Below the pieces are notes generated by a model. It did no database searches. It saw only the letters and a list, made by a program, of their open reading frames with translations, and was not told where the DNA came from. The translations under genes and the position numbers were made by a program. Below are positions 18,109 through 26,183 of a stretch of DNA of 64,000 nucleotides, piece after piece (the first letter of the stretch is position 1; every line of letters starts with the position of its first letter). Location of the stretch: the NCBI RefSeq assembly GCF_026810365.1, contig NZ_CP113948.1:696001-760000 (forward strand), given 5' to 3'. Source of the stretch: Flavobacterium praedii. GTDB lineage: Bacteria; Bacteroidota; Bacteroidia; Flavobacteriales; Flavobacteriaceae.

Positions 18109-19459
18109 TGATTTTTAGTACTCTATTTTTTCTCAGATAGTTTTGTATATATGCTCTAGAATTTCTGTTGTCTGGCATAGGAACAAGAATATTTTTTAGA
18201 ATTTCGGGATTATTAATTTGATAATTTAAATCATAAAAAGAATAGCCTTTGTAGACTCCTTTTTCGATTAAAATGGCACTATGTTCTCCTGTTTTTCGAC
18301 CTTTATCTATGATAATCATATTTTTGTTATCAAAAAGATTTTTATCAATAAAAACTTGAACTCTAGAGTTGTATTCTTCTGGAGTTATTTTTTGTGTACA
18401 AGCACCATCACATTCATTTTTTTCATTCTCCAAACAAGTCGTTTTTTGATCTAAAAGGCCTGTTAGTTTTGGGCATAGTTGGTAGTTGGTAGTTATGTGG
18501 TTCAATGCTCCTTTTCCTTCTTGTTGGTTTGCAAAAGCGGTAATTTCTTTTTTGCGGCCATCAGCTTTTTGAAGTTTTAAATTCAAGTAATTATTACTGT
18601 CCTTTTCGGCATATATAGCCCAAGACATGGTATTTTTTCGCGACATTCGGTTATAAATGGGGCGGTTTTTCTTTATTTCCTCGGTTTCTTTTAAAAGCGC
18701 AATCAATTCGCTTCCGGTTTCTTCATAAGTTACAGTGAAGACTTCTTTTTGGATCTTTTTGGCACTAGTTGTTATCCCAGTGAAATGCTGATTGACTCTT
18801 TTTTTGATGTTTTTACTTTGTCCGATATAGATAATTTTACCGTCTTCTCTGTGTATATAATAGATGCCCGTTTTGGAAGGAAGGCTCTCAATAATGTCCA
18901 GTAATTTGGGAGATACTCCTTTTATAACTTCAAATTTAATGAGCTCTTTTGTGATTGTTTTTTCTAAATCTTTGTCTAAAAGCATCTTAAAGAGTTTGAC
19001 TGTGGCCATGGCATCGCCACTTGCGCGATGTCTATCGGCCATAGGAATTCCTAGTGCTCTAACTAGTTTTCCTAAGCTATGAGAAGGTTGCTCTGGTAAT
19101 AAACGTTGAGATAATTCGACTGTACAAAGGGTTTTAATATTAAAATCATATCCCAAACGTCGAAACTCTGTTCGTAGAATTCTATAATCAAATGAGGCAT
19201 TATGAGCCACAAGAACACAGTCATTAGTCATTTCGATTATGCGTTTGGCAACTTCAAAAAACTTTGGAGCACCACGAAGCATTTCGTTATTGATTCCCGT
19301 AAGTTTAACTACAAACGGTTGAATGGGGATTTCAGGATTGATTAAACTAATGAATTGATCTACAATTTCGTGTCCATCAAATTTGTAGATAGCAATCTCC
19401 GTAATTCCTTCTTCGTTGAATTGTCCTCCAGTGGTTTCTATGTCGAGTATTGCGTACAT
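18098..19459 (-). CDS. DEDD 3'-5' exonuclease / GIY-YIG endonuclease fusion
   Basis: A 453-aa two-nuclease protein. Residues 1-170 are a DnaQ-like exonuclease: ILDIETTG (Exo I), VLVAHNASFDYRILR (Exo II) and HRASGDAMAT (Exo III with His and Asp). Around 195-275 is a UvrC-type GIY-YIG domain (TGIYYIHREDGKIIYIGQSK, then RVNQHF). The last part carries Cys pairs (CLENEKNECDGACTQK), probably zinc-related. This architecture resembles Cho-like nucleases fused to an epsilon-like domain and points to DNA repair. The start ATG sits directly beside a G/C-rich inverted repeat. Substrate is inferred from domains only. Confidence 0.88.
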   Translation of the reverse strand: MYAILDIETTGGQFNEEGITEIAIYKFDGHEIVDQFISLINPEIPIQPFVVKLTGINNEMLRGAPKFFEVAKRIIEMTNDCVLVAHNASFDYRILRTEFRRLGYDFNIKTLCTVELSQRLLPEQPSHSLGKLVRALGIPMADRHRASGDAMATVKLFKMLLDKDLEKTITKELIKFEVIKGVSPKLLDIIESLPSKTGIYYIHREDGKIIYIGQSKNIKKRVNQHFTGITTSAKKIQKEVFTVTYEETGSELIALLKETEEIKKNRPIYNRMSRKNTMSWAIYAEKDSNNYLNLKLQKADGRKKEITAFANQQEGKGALNHITTNYQLCPKLTGLLDQKTTCLENEKNECDGACTQKITPEEYNSRVQVFIDKNLFDNKNMIIIDKGRKTGEHSAILIEKGVYKGYSFYDLNYQINNPEILKNILVPMPDNRNSRAYIQNYLRKNRVLKIINF

Positions 19460-19460
19460 A

Positions 19461-19558
19461 AGCCCCCTATCCCCCGAAGGGGGAATTGTAATTGTTAATA
19501 TAAAGTGTAAATTTCATAAGTCTATTCGCTTTATTCCCCCTTTGAGGGTTAGGGGGCT
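19461..19558. repeat. Inverted repeat with C/G-tract arms
   Basis: The left arm (19461-19486) reads AGCCCCCTATCCCCCGAAGG and on; the right arm (19531-19558) is its near-complement ending AGGGTTAGGGGGCT. About 45 bp of AT-rich DNA lies between. It fills the whole gap between the exonuclease and PLP-protein genes and stands out by base composition. Weak relatives are seen near 30655 and 53660. Confidence 0.7.
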
Positions 19559-19559
19559 A

Positions 19560-20219
19560 TTATCTTCCCCCAAAGATACTACTTCCTATCCTAACCATTG
19601 TGCTACCGCATGCGATTGCCAATTGGTAATCGCCTGACATACCCATTGAAATAGTTTGCAGTTTGCAGTTTGCAGTTTGCAATGGTTGTAATCTGTCAAA
19701 AATCGATTTCAAATGTGTAAATTCCTTTTTGATTTGGTTTAGATTTTCCGTAAAAGTCGCCATTCCCATTAATCCTACAATTCGGATGTTTTTCATCTCT
19801 TTAAAAGTAGGTGAGGCTAGGAGTGCTGCTAGTTCTTCCTCATCAAGACCAAATTTTGATTCTTCTTCGGCGATGTATATTTGGAGTAAACAATCAATAA
19901 TTCGATTGTTTTTTAAGGCTTGTTTGTTGATTTCTTCTAATAATTTCAAGCTATCTACTCCATGAATCAAACTCACAAAAGGTGCCATATATTTGACCTT
20001 ATTGGTTTGTACATGACCAATCATATGCCATTCGATATCTTTTGGCATTTGTTCCCATTTATCGGCCATTTCCTGAATTTTGTTTTCGCCAAAAATACGT
20101 TGACCTGCATTATAGGCTTCCATCAAATCGGCAACTGGTTTGGTTTTGGAAACTGCTACCAAAGTGACATGCACCGGAAGAGTTGATTTTATATTCAGAA
20201 GGTTTTGTTGAATGGACAT
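19560..20219 (-). CDS. YggS/PROSC-type pyridoxal phosphate homeostasis protein
   Basis: A 219-aa TIM-barrel PLP-binding protein that buffers pyridoxal phosphate in the cytoplasm. The PLP lysine is K25 in VAVSKTKP. Other landmarks are FGENKIQEM, WHMIGHVQTNKVK, KFGLDEEE, GLMGMATF and SMGMSGDYQLAIACGSTMVRIGSSIFG. Between the last two motifs, about residues 180-189, is an extra LQTANCKLQT stretch encoded by four AGTTTGC heptamers (19653-19680). It lies on a surface loop in the family and keeps the frame. The gene otherwise has the normal size and all active-site motifs. Confidence 0.92.
   Translation of the reverse strand: MSIQQNLLNIKSTLPVHVTLVAVSKTKPVADLMEAYNAGQRIFGENKIQEMADKWEQMPKDIEWHMIGHVQTNKVKYMAPFVSLIHGVDSLKLLEEINKQALKNNRIIDCLLQIYIAEEESKFGLDEEELAALLASPTFKEMKNIRIVGLMGMATFTENLNQIKKEFTHLKSIFDRLQPLQTANCKLQTISMGMSGDYQLAIACGSTMVRIGSSIFGGR
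19653..19680. repeat. Heptamer tandem repeat (AGTTTGC)4 inside a coding sequence
   Basis: Four perfect AGTTTGC units within the yggS-like gene. A gain or loss of one unit would shift the reading frame before the conserved C-terminus; three units (21 bp) would keep it. Confidence 0.9.
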
Positions 20220-20238
20220 GAGTCGATTTGATTAATGA

Positions 20239-21126
20239 TTAAATAAACTGTTTCGAAATCTTTTCGGCCTTTTTACTTTCGCTATAATCATAAAAACCTT
20301 CACCTGATTTTACTCCCAGTTTTCCTGCTCTTACCATATTAACCAATAAAGGACAAGGGGCGTATTTTGGGTTTTTGAAACCGTCGTACATTACATTTAA
20401 AATTGCAAGGCATACGTCAAGACCTATGAAATCAGCTAGTTGTAAAGGTCCCATTGGGTGTCCCATTCCTAGTTTCATCACGGTGTCTATTTCATAAACA
20501 CCTGCTACTTTGTTGTATAATGTTTCGATTGCTTCATTGATCATAGGCATCAAAATTCTATTGGCTACAAAACCTGGATAATCGTTTACTTCAACGGGAG
20601 TTTTACCCAGTTTTTCGGATAATTTCATGATAATGTTCGTCACTTCGTCACTGGTATTGTAACCGCGAATGATTTCGACCAATTTCATAATAGGTACCGG
20701 ATTCATAAAATGCATTCCAATTACACGCTCCGGATGTGCTACCACAGCTCCAATTTGAGTAATAGAAATAGAGGAAGTATTGGTTGCCAAAATAGTATTA
20801 TGCGAACAAGCATCGTTTAATTGTTTGAAAATATTGAGTTTTAAATCTACATTTTCAGTGGCAGCTTCCACCACTAAATCAACGCCTACAACTCCGTCTT
20901 TAATGTCGGTATAAGTGATGATGTTAGTGATTGTTTTTACTTTGTCTTCTTCGGTTATAGTTCCTTTGGAAACCATTCGATCAAGATTAGCTGCTATTGT
21001 TGCCATTCCTTTATCCAAAGATTTCTCGGAAACATCAATTAATTTTACGGTAAAACCACTTTGTGCAAAGGTATGAGCAATTCCGTTACCCATAGTTCCA
21101 GCACCGATTACAGCAATAATTTTCAT
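20239..21126 (-). CDS. 3-hydroxyacyl-CoA (3-hydroxybutyryl-CoA) dehydrogenase
   Basis: A 295-aa NAD-dependent dehydrogenase that interconverts 3-hydroxyacyl-CoA and 3-ketoacyl-CoA. The Rossmann motif GAGTMGNGIAHTFAQSG is near the N-terminus. The catalytic His is in GMHFMNPVPIMKLVEII, with the partner Asn in the VNDYPGFVANRILMPMINEA region, and the C-terminal domain has LGMGHPMGPLQLADFIGLD. The single-domain length fits the PaaH/Hbd class rather than the multifunctional FadB. It lies 19 bp after the PLP-protein start on the same strand but is probably a separate function in fatty-acid or butanoate metabolism. Confidence 0.92.
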   Translation of the reverse strand: MKIIAVIGAGTMGNGIAHTFAQSGFTVKLIDVSEKSLDKGMATIAANLDRMVSKGTITEEDKVKTITNIITYTDIKDGVVGVDLVVEAATENVDLKLNIFKQLNDACSHNTILATNTSSISITQIGAVVAHPERVIGMHFMNPVPIMKLVEIIRGYNTSDEVTNIIMKLSEKLGKTPVEVNDYPGFVANRILMPMINEAIETLYNKVAGVYEIDTVMKLGMGHPMGPLQLADFIGLDVCLAILNVMYDGFKNPKYAPCPLLVNMVRAGKLGVKSGEGFYDYSESKKAEKISKQFI

Positions 21127-21218
21127 TTTTTATTATTATTTATAAGTTAAAAAAGTTTAAAACTTAAAACCTAACAATAGATTTTAAACCTTAAACTTTA
21201 ATTGGATGTGTTGATTTT

Positions 21219-22184
21219 TTACTTCTTAAAACAATCTATAATTTGATAAGCTACTCTTAAAGCATCAGTAGCTTGTTCCAATGTTACGACTGGCGTAGTA
21301 TTGTTATTGATAGCGTCAGCAAACGATTCTAGTTCGTCTAGGATAGCATTGTTTTGCTCCACGTCAGGATTTGCAAAGTAAATTTGTTTTTTTACGCCTT
21401 CGGCATTTTGTAAAATCATATCAAAATCACCAGGAACTTCTGGCGCATCTTTCATTTTTACTACTTCGCATCTTTTTTCCAGAAAATCTACAGAAATATA
21501 GGCATCTTTCTGGAAAAATCGTGATTTACGCATGTTTTTCATCGAAATACGGCTTGCTGTCAAATTGGCTACACAACCATTTTCGAATTCAATTCTAGCA
21601 TTGGCAATATCGGGAGTTTCACTAATTACGGAAACACCACTAGCATTGATGTTTTTTACTTTTGAGTTAACTACACTCAAAATAGCATCAATATCATGTA
21701 TCATTAAATCCAAAACCACAGGCACATCAGTCCCACGAGGATTGAATTCTGCCAATCGATGGGTTTCAATAAACATAGGGTTTTCGATCATGTTTTTGGT
21801 AGCGATAAAAGCGGGGTTGAATCTTTCGACATGACCAACCTGTCCTTTTACATTATACTCATTTGCGAGAGCAATGATTTCTTCTGCTTCTTCAACGGTG
21901 TTTGAAATGGGTTTTTCTATAAAAACATGTTTACCCGATTTGATTGCGACTTTGGCACATTTATAATGAGAAAGTGTTGGGGTAACAATGTCAATAACAT
22001 CAACAGCATGAATTAATGTTGCAATGGTACTGAAGTTTTTATATCCAAATTCCTTGCTTATTTTTTCAGCGTTTTCTTGATTGGGATCATAAAAACCAAC
22101 TAATTCATACTTTTTAGATTGTTGTAATAAACGCAAATGTATTTTACCGAGATGACCAGCACCCAATACTCCAATTTTTAGCAT
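21219..22184 (-). CDS. Gfo/Idh/MocA family oxidoreductase
   Basis: A 321-aa NAD(P)-dependent oxidoreductase. The N-terminal Rossmann domain begins GVLGAGHLGKIHLRLL and has VDVIDIVTP and VFIEKPIS, the EKP lysine being characteristic. The C-terminal domain contains VPVVLDLMIHDIDAILSVV, with the conserved Asp and His used in hydride transfer. Members oxidise sugars, inositols or reduce biliverdin; nothing here tells which. It is the first gene read leftward from the divergent region shared with pcm. A short AT-rich gap with no clear signal separates it from the dehydrogenase gene. Confidence 0.85.
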   Translation of the reverse strand: MLKIGVLGAGHLGKIHLRLLQQSKKYELVGFYDPNQENAEKISKEFGYKNFSTIATLIHAVDVIDIVTPTLSHYKCAKVAIKSGKHVFIEKPISNTVEEAEEIIALANEYNVKGQVGHVERFNPAFIATKNMIENPMFIETHRLAEFNPRGTDVPVVLDLMIHDIDAILSVVNSKVKNINASGVSVISETPDIANARIEFENGCVANLTASRISMKNMRKSRFFQKDAYISVDFLEKRCEVVKMKDAPEVPGDFDMILQNAEGVKKQIYFANPDVEQNNAILDELESFADAINNNTTPVVTLEQATDALRVAYQIIDCFKK

Positions 22185-22299
22185 AATAATGATATTTCCA
22201 CAAAAATAGTAATAAAATAAGAAATTCCAATTTATAAAAATATTAAATTCCAGCGATTTTTATTGTTTTTAGTGAATTATAAATAGATTTTTTTTTGAT

Positions 22300-22328
22300 T
22301 TGGAAATAGATTTAGTTTTCTATTTTTG
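22300..22328 (+). promoter_or_regulatory. Promoter for pcm (TTG / TATTTTTG)
   Basis: TTG at 22300-22302 and TATTTTTG at 22321-22328 with an 18-bp spacer, 22 bp upstream of the TTG start codon at 22351. Confidence 0.6.
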
Positions 22329-22350
22329 CGCTGTAATAAAATCTTAAATT

Positions 22351-22992
22351 TTGAAAGACACAGCCAAGCACCAAGGACTTCGTAATCAATTAGTAAACAC
22401 TTTAAAACAAAAGGCAATTACTGACAAACAGGTCTTAGAAGCCATTAAAAAAATACCACGTCATTTGTTTTTAAATTCCAGTTTTGAAGATTATGCGTAT
22501 CAAGATAAGGCTTTTCCTATAGCTGCTGGTCAGACAATTTCCCAACCTTTTACTGTTGCTTTTCAATCTCAGTTATTGGAAATAAAAAAAGGACACAAAG
22601 TTTTGGAAATTGGAACAGGATCTGGATATCAAACTGCTGTTTTGTGTTTGATAGGTGCACAAGTATATAGCGTAGAACGACAAAACGAATTGTTCAAGCA
22701 AACATCAGCCTTATTGCCTAAACTAGGAATTCGTCCTAAGCATCTTTCGTTTGGTGATGGCTATAAAGGTTTGCCCAATCATGCTCCCTTTGATAGTATT
22801 ATAGTAACAGCTGGGGCACCTATTATTCCACAAGCTTTAATGGCTCAACTAAAGATAGGAGGAAGGCTCGTTATTCCTTTAGGTGAAGAGGTTCAAATTA
22901 TGACTTTGTTAATTCGTGTTAATGAAACGCAATTTGAAAAACATGAGTTTGGAGAATTCCGATTTGTCCCTTTATTGGAAGATAAAAATTAA
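22351..22992 (+). CDS. pcm: Protein-L-isoaspartate O-methyltransferase
   Basis: A 213-aa SAM-dependent methyltransferase that starts repair of isoaspartyl residues in aged proteins. Motifs are IPRHLFL, AFPIAAGQTISQPFTVAFQ (substrate loop), VLEIGTGSGYQTAVL (SAM motif I), YSVERQ, and FDSIIVTAGAP, all in the family order. The start is TTG: an in-frame TAA ends only 3 bases before it, and the first ATG comes deep in the protein, so TTG is the only possible start that keeps the N-terminal helix. A terminator follows at 23018. Confidence 0.93.
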   Translation: MKDTAKHQGLRNQLVNTLKQKAITDKQVLEAIKKIPRHLFLNSSFEDYAYQDKAFPIAAGQTISQPFTVAFQSQLLEIKKGHKVLEIGTGSGYQTAVLCLIGAQVYSVERQNELFKQTSALLPKLGIRPKHLSFGDGYKGLPNHAPFDSIIVTAGAPIIPQALMAQLKIGGRLVIPLGEEVQIMTLLIRVNETQFEKHEFGEFRFVPLLEDKN

Positions 22993-23017
22993 ATTTCTTT
23001 AAATTTTTAAAAATTTT

Positions 23018-23055
23018 AATAAACCATTTACTCTGTAAATGGTTTATTTCTTTTT
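23018..23055 (+). terminator. Terminator after pcm
   Basis: AATAAACCATTTAC pairs with GTAAATGGTTTATT around a TCT loop, followed by a T-rich run. Confidence 0.75.
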
Positions 23056-23195
23056 GTACAAAATTGCTCAAAAACAAGTAGTTATATTCTAAGAGTATGT
23101 TTGGATTTGTTTATTTTTATCACGACAATACTATATCGATTTCGTTAATGTCATTAAAACTGATTATTATCATATTTTTAATAAATAACCCGTTT

Positions 23196-23203
23196 TACAT
23201 TTG
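23196..23203 (+). promoter_or_regulatory. -7 element TACATTTG for the PAS gene
   Basis: TACATTTG matches TAnnTTTG. Leader to ATG 23268 would be about 60 nt. The 5' half of the promoter is not distinct. Confidence 0.4.
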
Positions 23204-23267
23204 TTTGCAGAAGTGTTAATTGTTAAAATACTGAAAAGCAGATAATTATTTAATTGAAAAAAGAAGA

Positions 23268-23903
23268 ATGAGCGACGAAAAAGAAATGACCAAAAAACCA
23301 ATTCCAATTGATAAGGAAGTGTCATGGGATAAGACCAAGACAATTATGAGTAAAACTGATTTGTATGGTACTATTGAATATGCAAATGAAGTTTTTGTTG
23401 ATGTTTGTGGTTATGAGGATTATGAGTTAATGGCTCAGCCGCATAATATAATTAGACATCCAGATATGCCTAAAATTGTATTTAAGGTGCTTTGGGATAA
23501 TATTCAAAAGGGAAATCAATTTCACGGAATTGTAAAAAACTTAGCCAAATCAGGTAGGTATTATTGGGTTATTACCAATTTTGAATATTCTAGAGATGAG
23601 AATGGAAATATAGTGAATTATATTGCCAGAAGAAAAGCCGTTCCTCAAGATGTAATTACAAAACATATCGAACCTTTGTACAAAAAACTACTACAGATTG
23701 AACAAGCTAGTGGTATTAATGCAAGTGAGAAATATTTGATTGGATATTTAGAAGAATTAGGTCTTAGTTATGTTGATTTAATTACAAAGTTAATGGTTGA
23801 AAATGAAAAAGAACTACAGTTAAATCAAGTCGCTAAAGATCTAGTCGTAGCGGAAACAGAACAAGAAAGCAAAGGCTTTTTTAGTAGGTTTTTTGGTAGA
23901 TAG
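23268..23903 (+). CDS. Stand-alone Aer-like PAS domain protein
   Basis: A 211-aa soluble protein. Residues about 20-135 form a PAS domain of the Aer type: FVDVCGYEDYELMAQPHNII, then RHPDMPKIVFKVLWDNIQKG and KSGRYYWVITNFEY. In Aer this domain binds FAD and reports redox or energy state. Here no HAMP, chemoreceptor, kinase or GGDEF domain follows; the remaining 75 residues are helical and acidic and end in a basic-aromatic tail (FFSRFFGR) that could touch a membrane. Signal partner is unknown. It is flanked by terminators and forms its own transcription unit. Confidence 0.82.
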   Translation: MSDEKEMTKKPIPIDKEVSWDKTKTIMSKTDLYGTIEYANEVFVDVCGYEDYELMAQPHNIIRHPDMPKIVFKVLWDNIQKGNQFHGIVKNLAKSGRYYWVITNFEYSRDENGNIVNYIARRKAVPQDVITKHIEPLYKKLLQIEQASGINASEKYLIGYLEELGLSYVDLITKLMVENEKELQLNQVAKDLVVAETEQESKGFFSRFFGR

Positions 23904-23928
23904 AAATTTATCTAATTTTTGTATAATA

Positions 23929-23962
23929 AAAAAGCAACACTAAATTATGTGTTGCTTTTTTT
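23929..23962. terminator. Bidirectional terminator between PAS gene and lipoprotein gene
   Basis: AAAAGCAACAC pairs with GTGTTGCTTTT, with A-run and T-run on the two sides, between two convergent genes. Confidence 0.75.
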
Positions 23963-23982
23963 ATGTCTAAATAAAATAAAAC

Positions 23983-24651
23983 CTATTTTGATTTTGGAGC
24001 CAAATATCCATCAGCTCTCATTTGTTGTACACAAGCTTTCATGATTTCATCAACTGTAGTGTTTGTATCTCTTACATCCAAAGATTTTGTGGTTCCACTC
24101 CAAACTAATTTATTATTTTTTAAATCAAAAATATTAGTTTCAATATAATAATAGGTGTTTTCTTGGTAGTAACCAGGAGAATAATAGGCCGGAGCATAAG
24201 CACCATACCAACCACCAAAACCTGCACCATAACCCATTCCATAACCGCCTAAATAGCCATATCCCATTCCGGGAAATCCCATTCCATTATAATAGTTTGC
24301 AGTTCCAGGGACATATTGTGTTTCTTTATCAGCTCTAATAAAACGCATTGTGATTACACCATCAAAGCCTTCTGATTGTATAATGCTTAATTTTTGTTCT
24401 TGAGTAAGATTTAGATTTTGTTGATTTAAATAACTATATGATGCATTCAAAATAGCAGGATTAATTGATGCTATTCTATTTTCAGTAGATCTTCTTGTGC
24501 TTTCATCTTTCACTAAGGCTACTACTAAAACTTTTTTGAAATTTTCTTTGGCAAGAGTCGAATTTGGATCTCTCCAACTAGATACTATGGATGTATTACT
24601 TCCACAACTTGCAAAGCATACACAGATTAATGCAATAAAAAAGTTTTTCAT
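23983..24651 (-). CDS. DUF4136-like lipoprotein with Gly/Tyr-rich centre
   Basis: A 222-aa lipoprotein: MKNFFIALICVCFASC gives a lipobox ending at Cys16. The N-terminal part (SSWRDPN, then VLVVALVKDESTRRSTENRI) and the late YYIETNIFDLKNNKLVWSGTT segment resemble the two halves of DUF4136-type envelope proteins. Between them is a low-complexity run rich in Gly, Tyr and Met (about residues 116-160) that could be a flexible or surface-exposed linker. The gene is alone between a terminator and smpB. No known function. Confidence 0.65.
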   Translation of the reverse strand: MKNFFIALICVCFASCGSNTSIVSSWRDPNSTLAKENFKKVLVVALVKDESTRRSTENRIASINPAILNASYSYLNQQNLNLTQEQKLSIIQSEGFDGVITMRFIRADKETQYVPGTANYYNGMGFPGMGYGYLGGYGMGYGAGFGGWYGAYAPAYYSPGYYQENTYYYIETNIFDLKNNKLVWSGTTKSLDVRDTNTTVDEIMKACVQQMRADGYLAPKSK

Positions 24652-24726
24652 AATTTTATTTTTTTGTTTTATGTAAGTAAAAGTAGTTATAATTTTAAAA
24701 AACTACGGAATAAAACGAAAATTACT

Positions 24727-25179
24727 TTAAAAAGCCTTTTTTATTCTATCAAGATCTCTTTTGGTATCTTGTTCTTTTAGAGATTCTCTTTTGTCATAGG
24801 TTTTTTTACCTTTACAAAGTCCAATTTGTAGTTTGGCCAATCCTTTTTCATTGGTAAACAATTTCAAAGGTACAATGGTAAGTCCTTTGGCTTGCACACT
24901 TCGCAGTAAGCCTTTTAATTCCCTTTTGTTCAAAAGCAGTTTGCGTTCACTTCTGGCTTTGTGATTAAATTGATTCCCAAAGGTGTATTCTTCAATATAG
25001 GTATTGATTGCAAAAAGCTCATTGCCACTAAATTCACAAAAACTTTCGGTAATATTTGCCTTTCCCAATCGAATGGATTTAATTTCAGTTCCCGCCAAAA
25101 CAATTCCTGCCGTAAAGGTTTCTAGAATTTCATAATCGAATCGGGCTCTTTTATTGAGTATGTTGACAGTTTTTTGCAT
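24727..25179 (-). CDS. smpB: SsrA-binding protein
   Basis: A 150-aa tmRNA-binding protein needed for trans-translation, which rescues stalled ribosomes. It shows the family-typical NKRARFDYEI start, FTAGIVLAGTEIKSIRLGKANI, the YTFGNQFNHKARSERKLLL segment and the C-terminal KKTYDKRESLKEQDTKRDLDR tail that enters the mRNA channel. Length is normal. Its promoter is in a compact divergent region shared with the VF530-like gene. tmRNA itself was not found in this window. Confidence 0.95.
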   Translation of the reverse strand: MQKTVNILNKRARFDYEILETFTAGIVLAGTEIKSIRLGKANITESFCEFSGNELFAINTYIEEYTFGNQFNHKARSERKLLLNKRELKGLLRSVQAKGLTIVPLKLFTNEKGLAKLQIGLCKGKKTYDKRESLKEQDTKRDLDRIKKAF

Positions 25180-25186
25180 AGTGAGG

Positions 25187-25217
25187 CAAATTTAGGAACT
25201 AATTTATGAAAGAACAA
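25187..25217 (-). promoter_or_regulatory. Promoter for smpB
   Basis: On the minus strand TAAATTTG (25187-25194) with TTG at 25215-25217, spacer 20 bp. The -33 half shares the CAATTG palindrome 25215-25220 with the divergent promoter. Transcription would start within a few bases of the ATG. Confidence 0.55.
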
Positions 25218-25245
25218 TTGTTTTTGGGAAAATACCATAAATTTG
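25218..25245 (+). promoter_or_regulatory. Promoter for the VF530-like gene, near-leaderless
   Basis: TTG at 25218-25220 and TAAATTTG at 25238-25245 (17-bp spacer). The ATG follows 4 bp later, so the mRNA would have practically no leader. Confidence 0.5.
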
Positions 25246-25249
25246 CTTC

Positions 25250-25483
25250 ATGGAAAAACAACAATCAAAAGATCCGCTTCACGGTATCACACTTCAGAAA
25301 ATAGTAGAAACATTAGTAGAATATTATGGTTTTGACACCTTGGGTGAATTGGTCAAAATAAAATGTTTCAACGAAAATCCGAGTGTGAAATCAAGTCTGA
25401 CCTTCCTTCGAAAAACCGATTGGGCTCGAAAACAAGTTGAAGATTTGTATCTAAAAACAATTTCTAAAAAACAATCCAGATAA
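25250..25483 (+). CDS. VF530 family (DUF2132) small DNA-binding protein
   Basis: A 77-aa basic protein. The pattern [27 protein letters not shown], then [24 protein letters not shown], is the compact helical fold of the VF530 family, first seen in Vibrio, thought to bind DNA. Catalytic motifs are absent. It is a single gene, divergent from smpB with only 70 bp between the start codons. The physiological role is not known. Confidence 0.85.
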   Translation: MEKQQSKDPLHGITLQKIVETLVEYYGFDTLGELVKIKCFNENPSVKSSLTFLRKTDWARKQVEDLYLKTISKKQSR

Positions 25484-25631
25484 TGTAGGAGCTAAATCCT
25501 GCTATTTGTTTTAATCTTTTATTTTTTAAAGTAAAAATAAAAGAATTTTTACTGCGCACAAGCAAAGCGAACTGTTGAAGCAATCAGGGTTAGGGCATTC
25601 GTTTTCAATAGGGAATTAGGAAAATAAAGCG

Positions 25632-26183
25632 TCATTTATTCAAAATGGAATAGATCATCGTATCCAGAAAACGGCCTTCATAATATTCATTCTCAATCAA
25701 ATGGGCTTCTTTTATAAAACCATTTTTTAATAAAACTTTCTCAGAGCCTATATTTCCAGGATCCAAAATAGCTTCTATAGAATGTAGTTTCATTTCTTTA
25801 AAACCATATTCTACTACTTTTTTCAAAGCTTCTGACACGATTCCTCTTCCTTTGTATTCTGGAAATAACATATACCCCACTTCGGCTCTATAATGTTCTG
25901 GTTTTATGCGATAATGGCCAATAATACCCAGTATTTTTTCGGGTTGATTCACAAACGCAATTCCCCAATTTATGCCAATACCATTTTCTATTTTATCATC
26001 AAACATAGCAATCAAATCTTTTGCTTCTATTATGTTTTTAAGGTAAGGGCGAGGAATATATTTCATAACTTCATCATTCGATCGCAAAGACAAGATTGCT
26101 TCCGCATCATTCGAATTGACTTGTCGCAGTAATAAACGTTCGGTTTCTAGATTTGGAAAAGGTAAAAAGTTTATTTCTAGCAT
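25632..26183 (-). CDS. GNAT family N-acetyltransferase (RimJ-like)
   Basis: A 183-aa acetyltransferase. It opens with FPNLETERLLLRQVNSNDAEAI, typical of the RimJ/RimL subgroup, and contains GIIGHYRIKPEHYRAEVGYMLFPEYKGRGIVSEAL, where the KGRGIVSEAL loop binds acetyl-CoA, and a late ILDPGNIGSEKVLLKNGF. The acceptor could be a ribosomal protein N-terminus, a small molecule or another protein. Its ATG overlaps the TAA stop of the upstream hydrolase gene by one base, so the two are translationally coupled. Confidence 0.85.
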   Translation of the reverse strand: MLEINFLPFPNLETERLLLRQVNSNDAEAILSLRSNDEVMKYIPRPYLKNIIEAKDLIAMFDDKIENGIGINWGIAFVNQPEKILGIIGHYRIKPEHYRAEVGYMLFPEYKGRGIVSEALKKVVEYGFKEMKLHSIEAILDPGNIGSEKVLLKNGFIKEAHLIENEYYEGRFLDTMIYSILNK

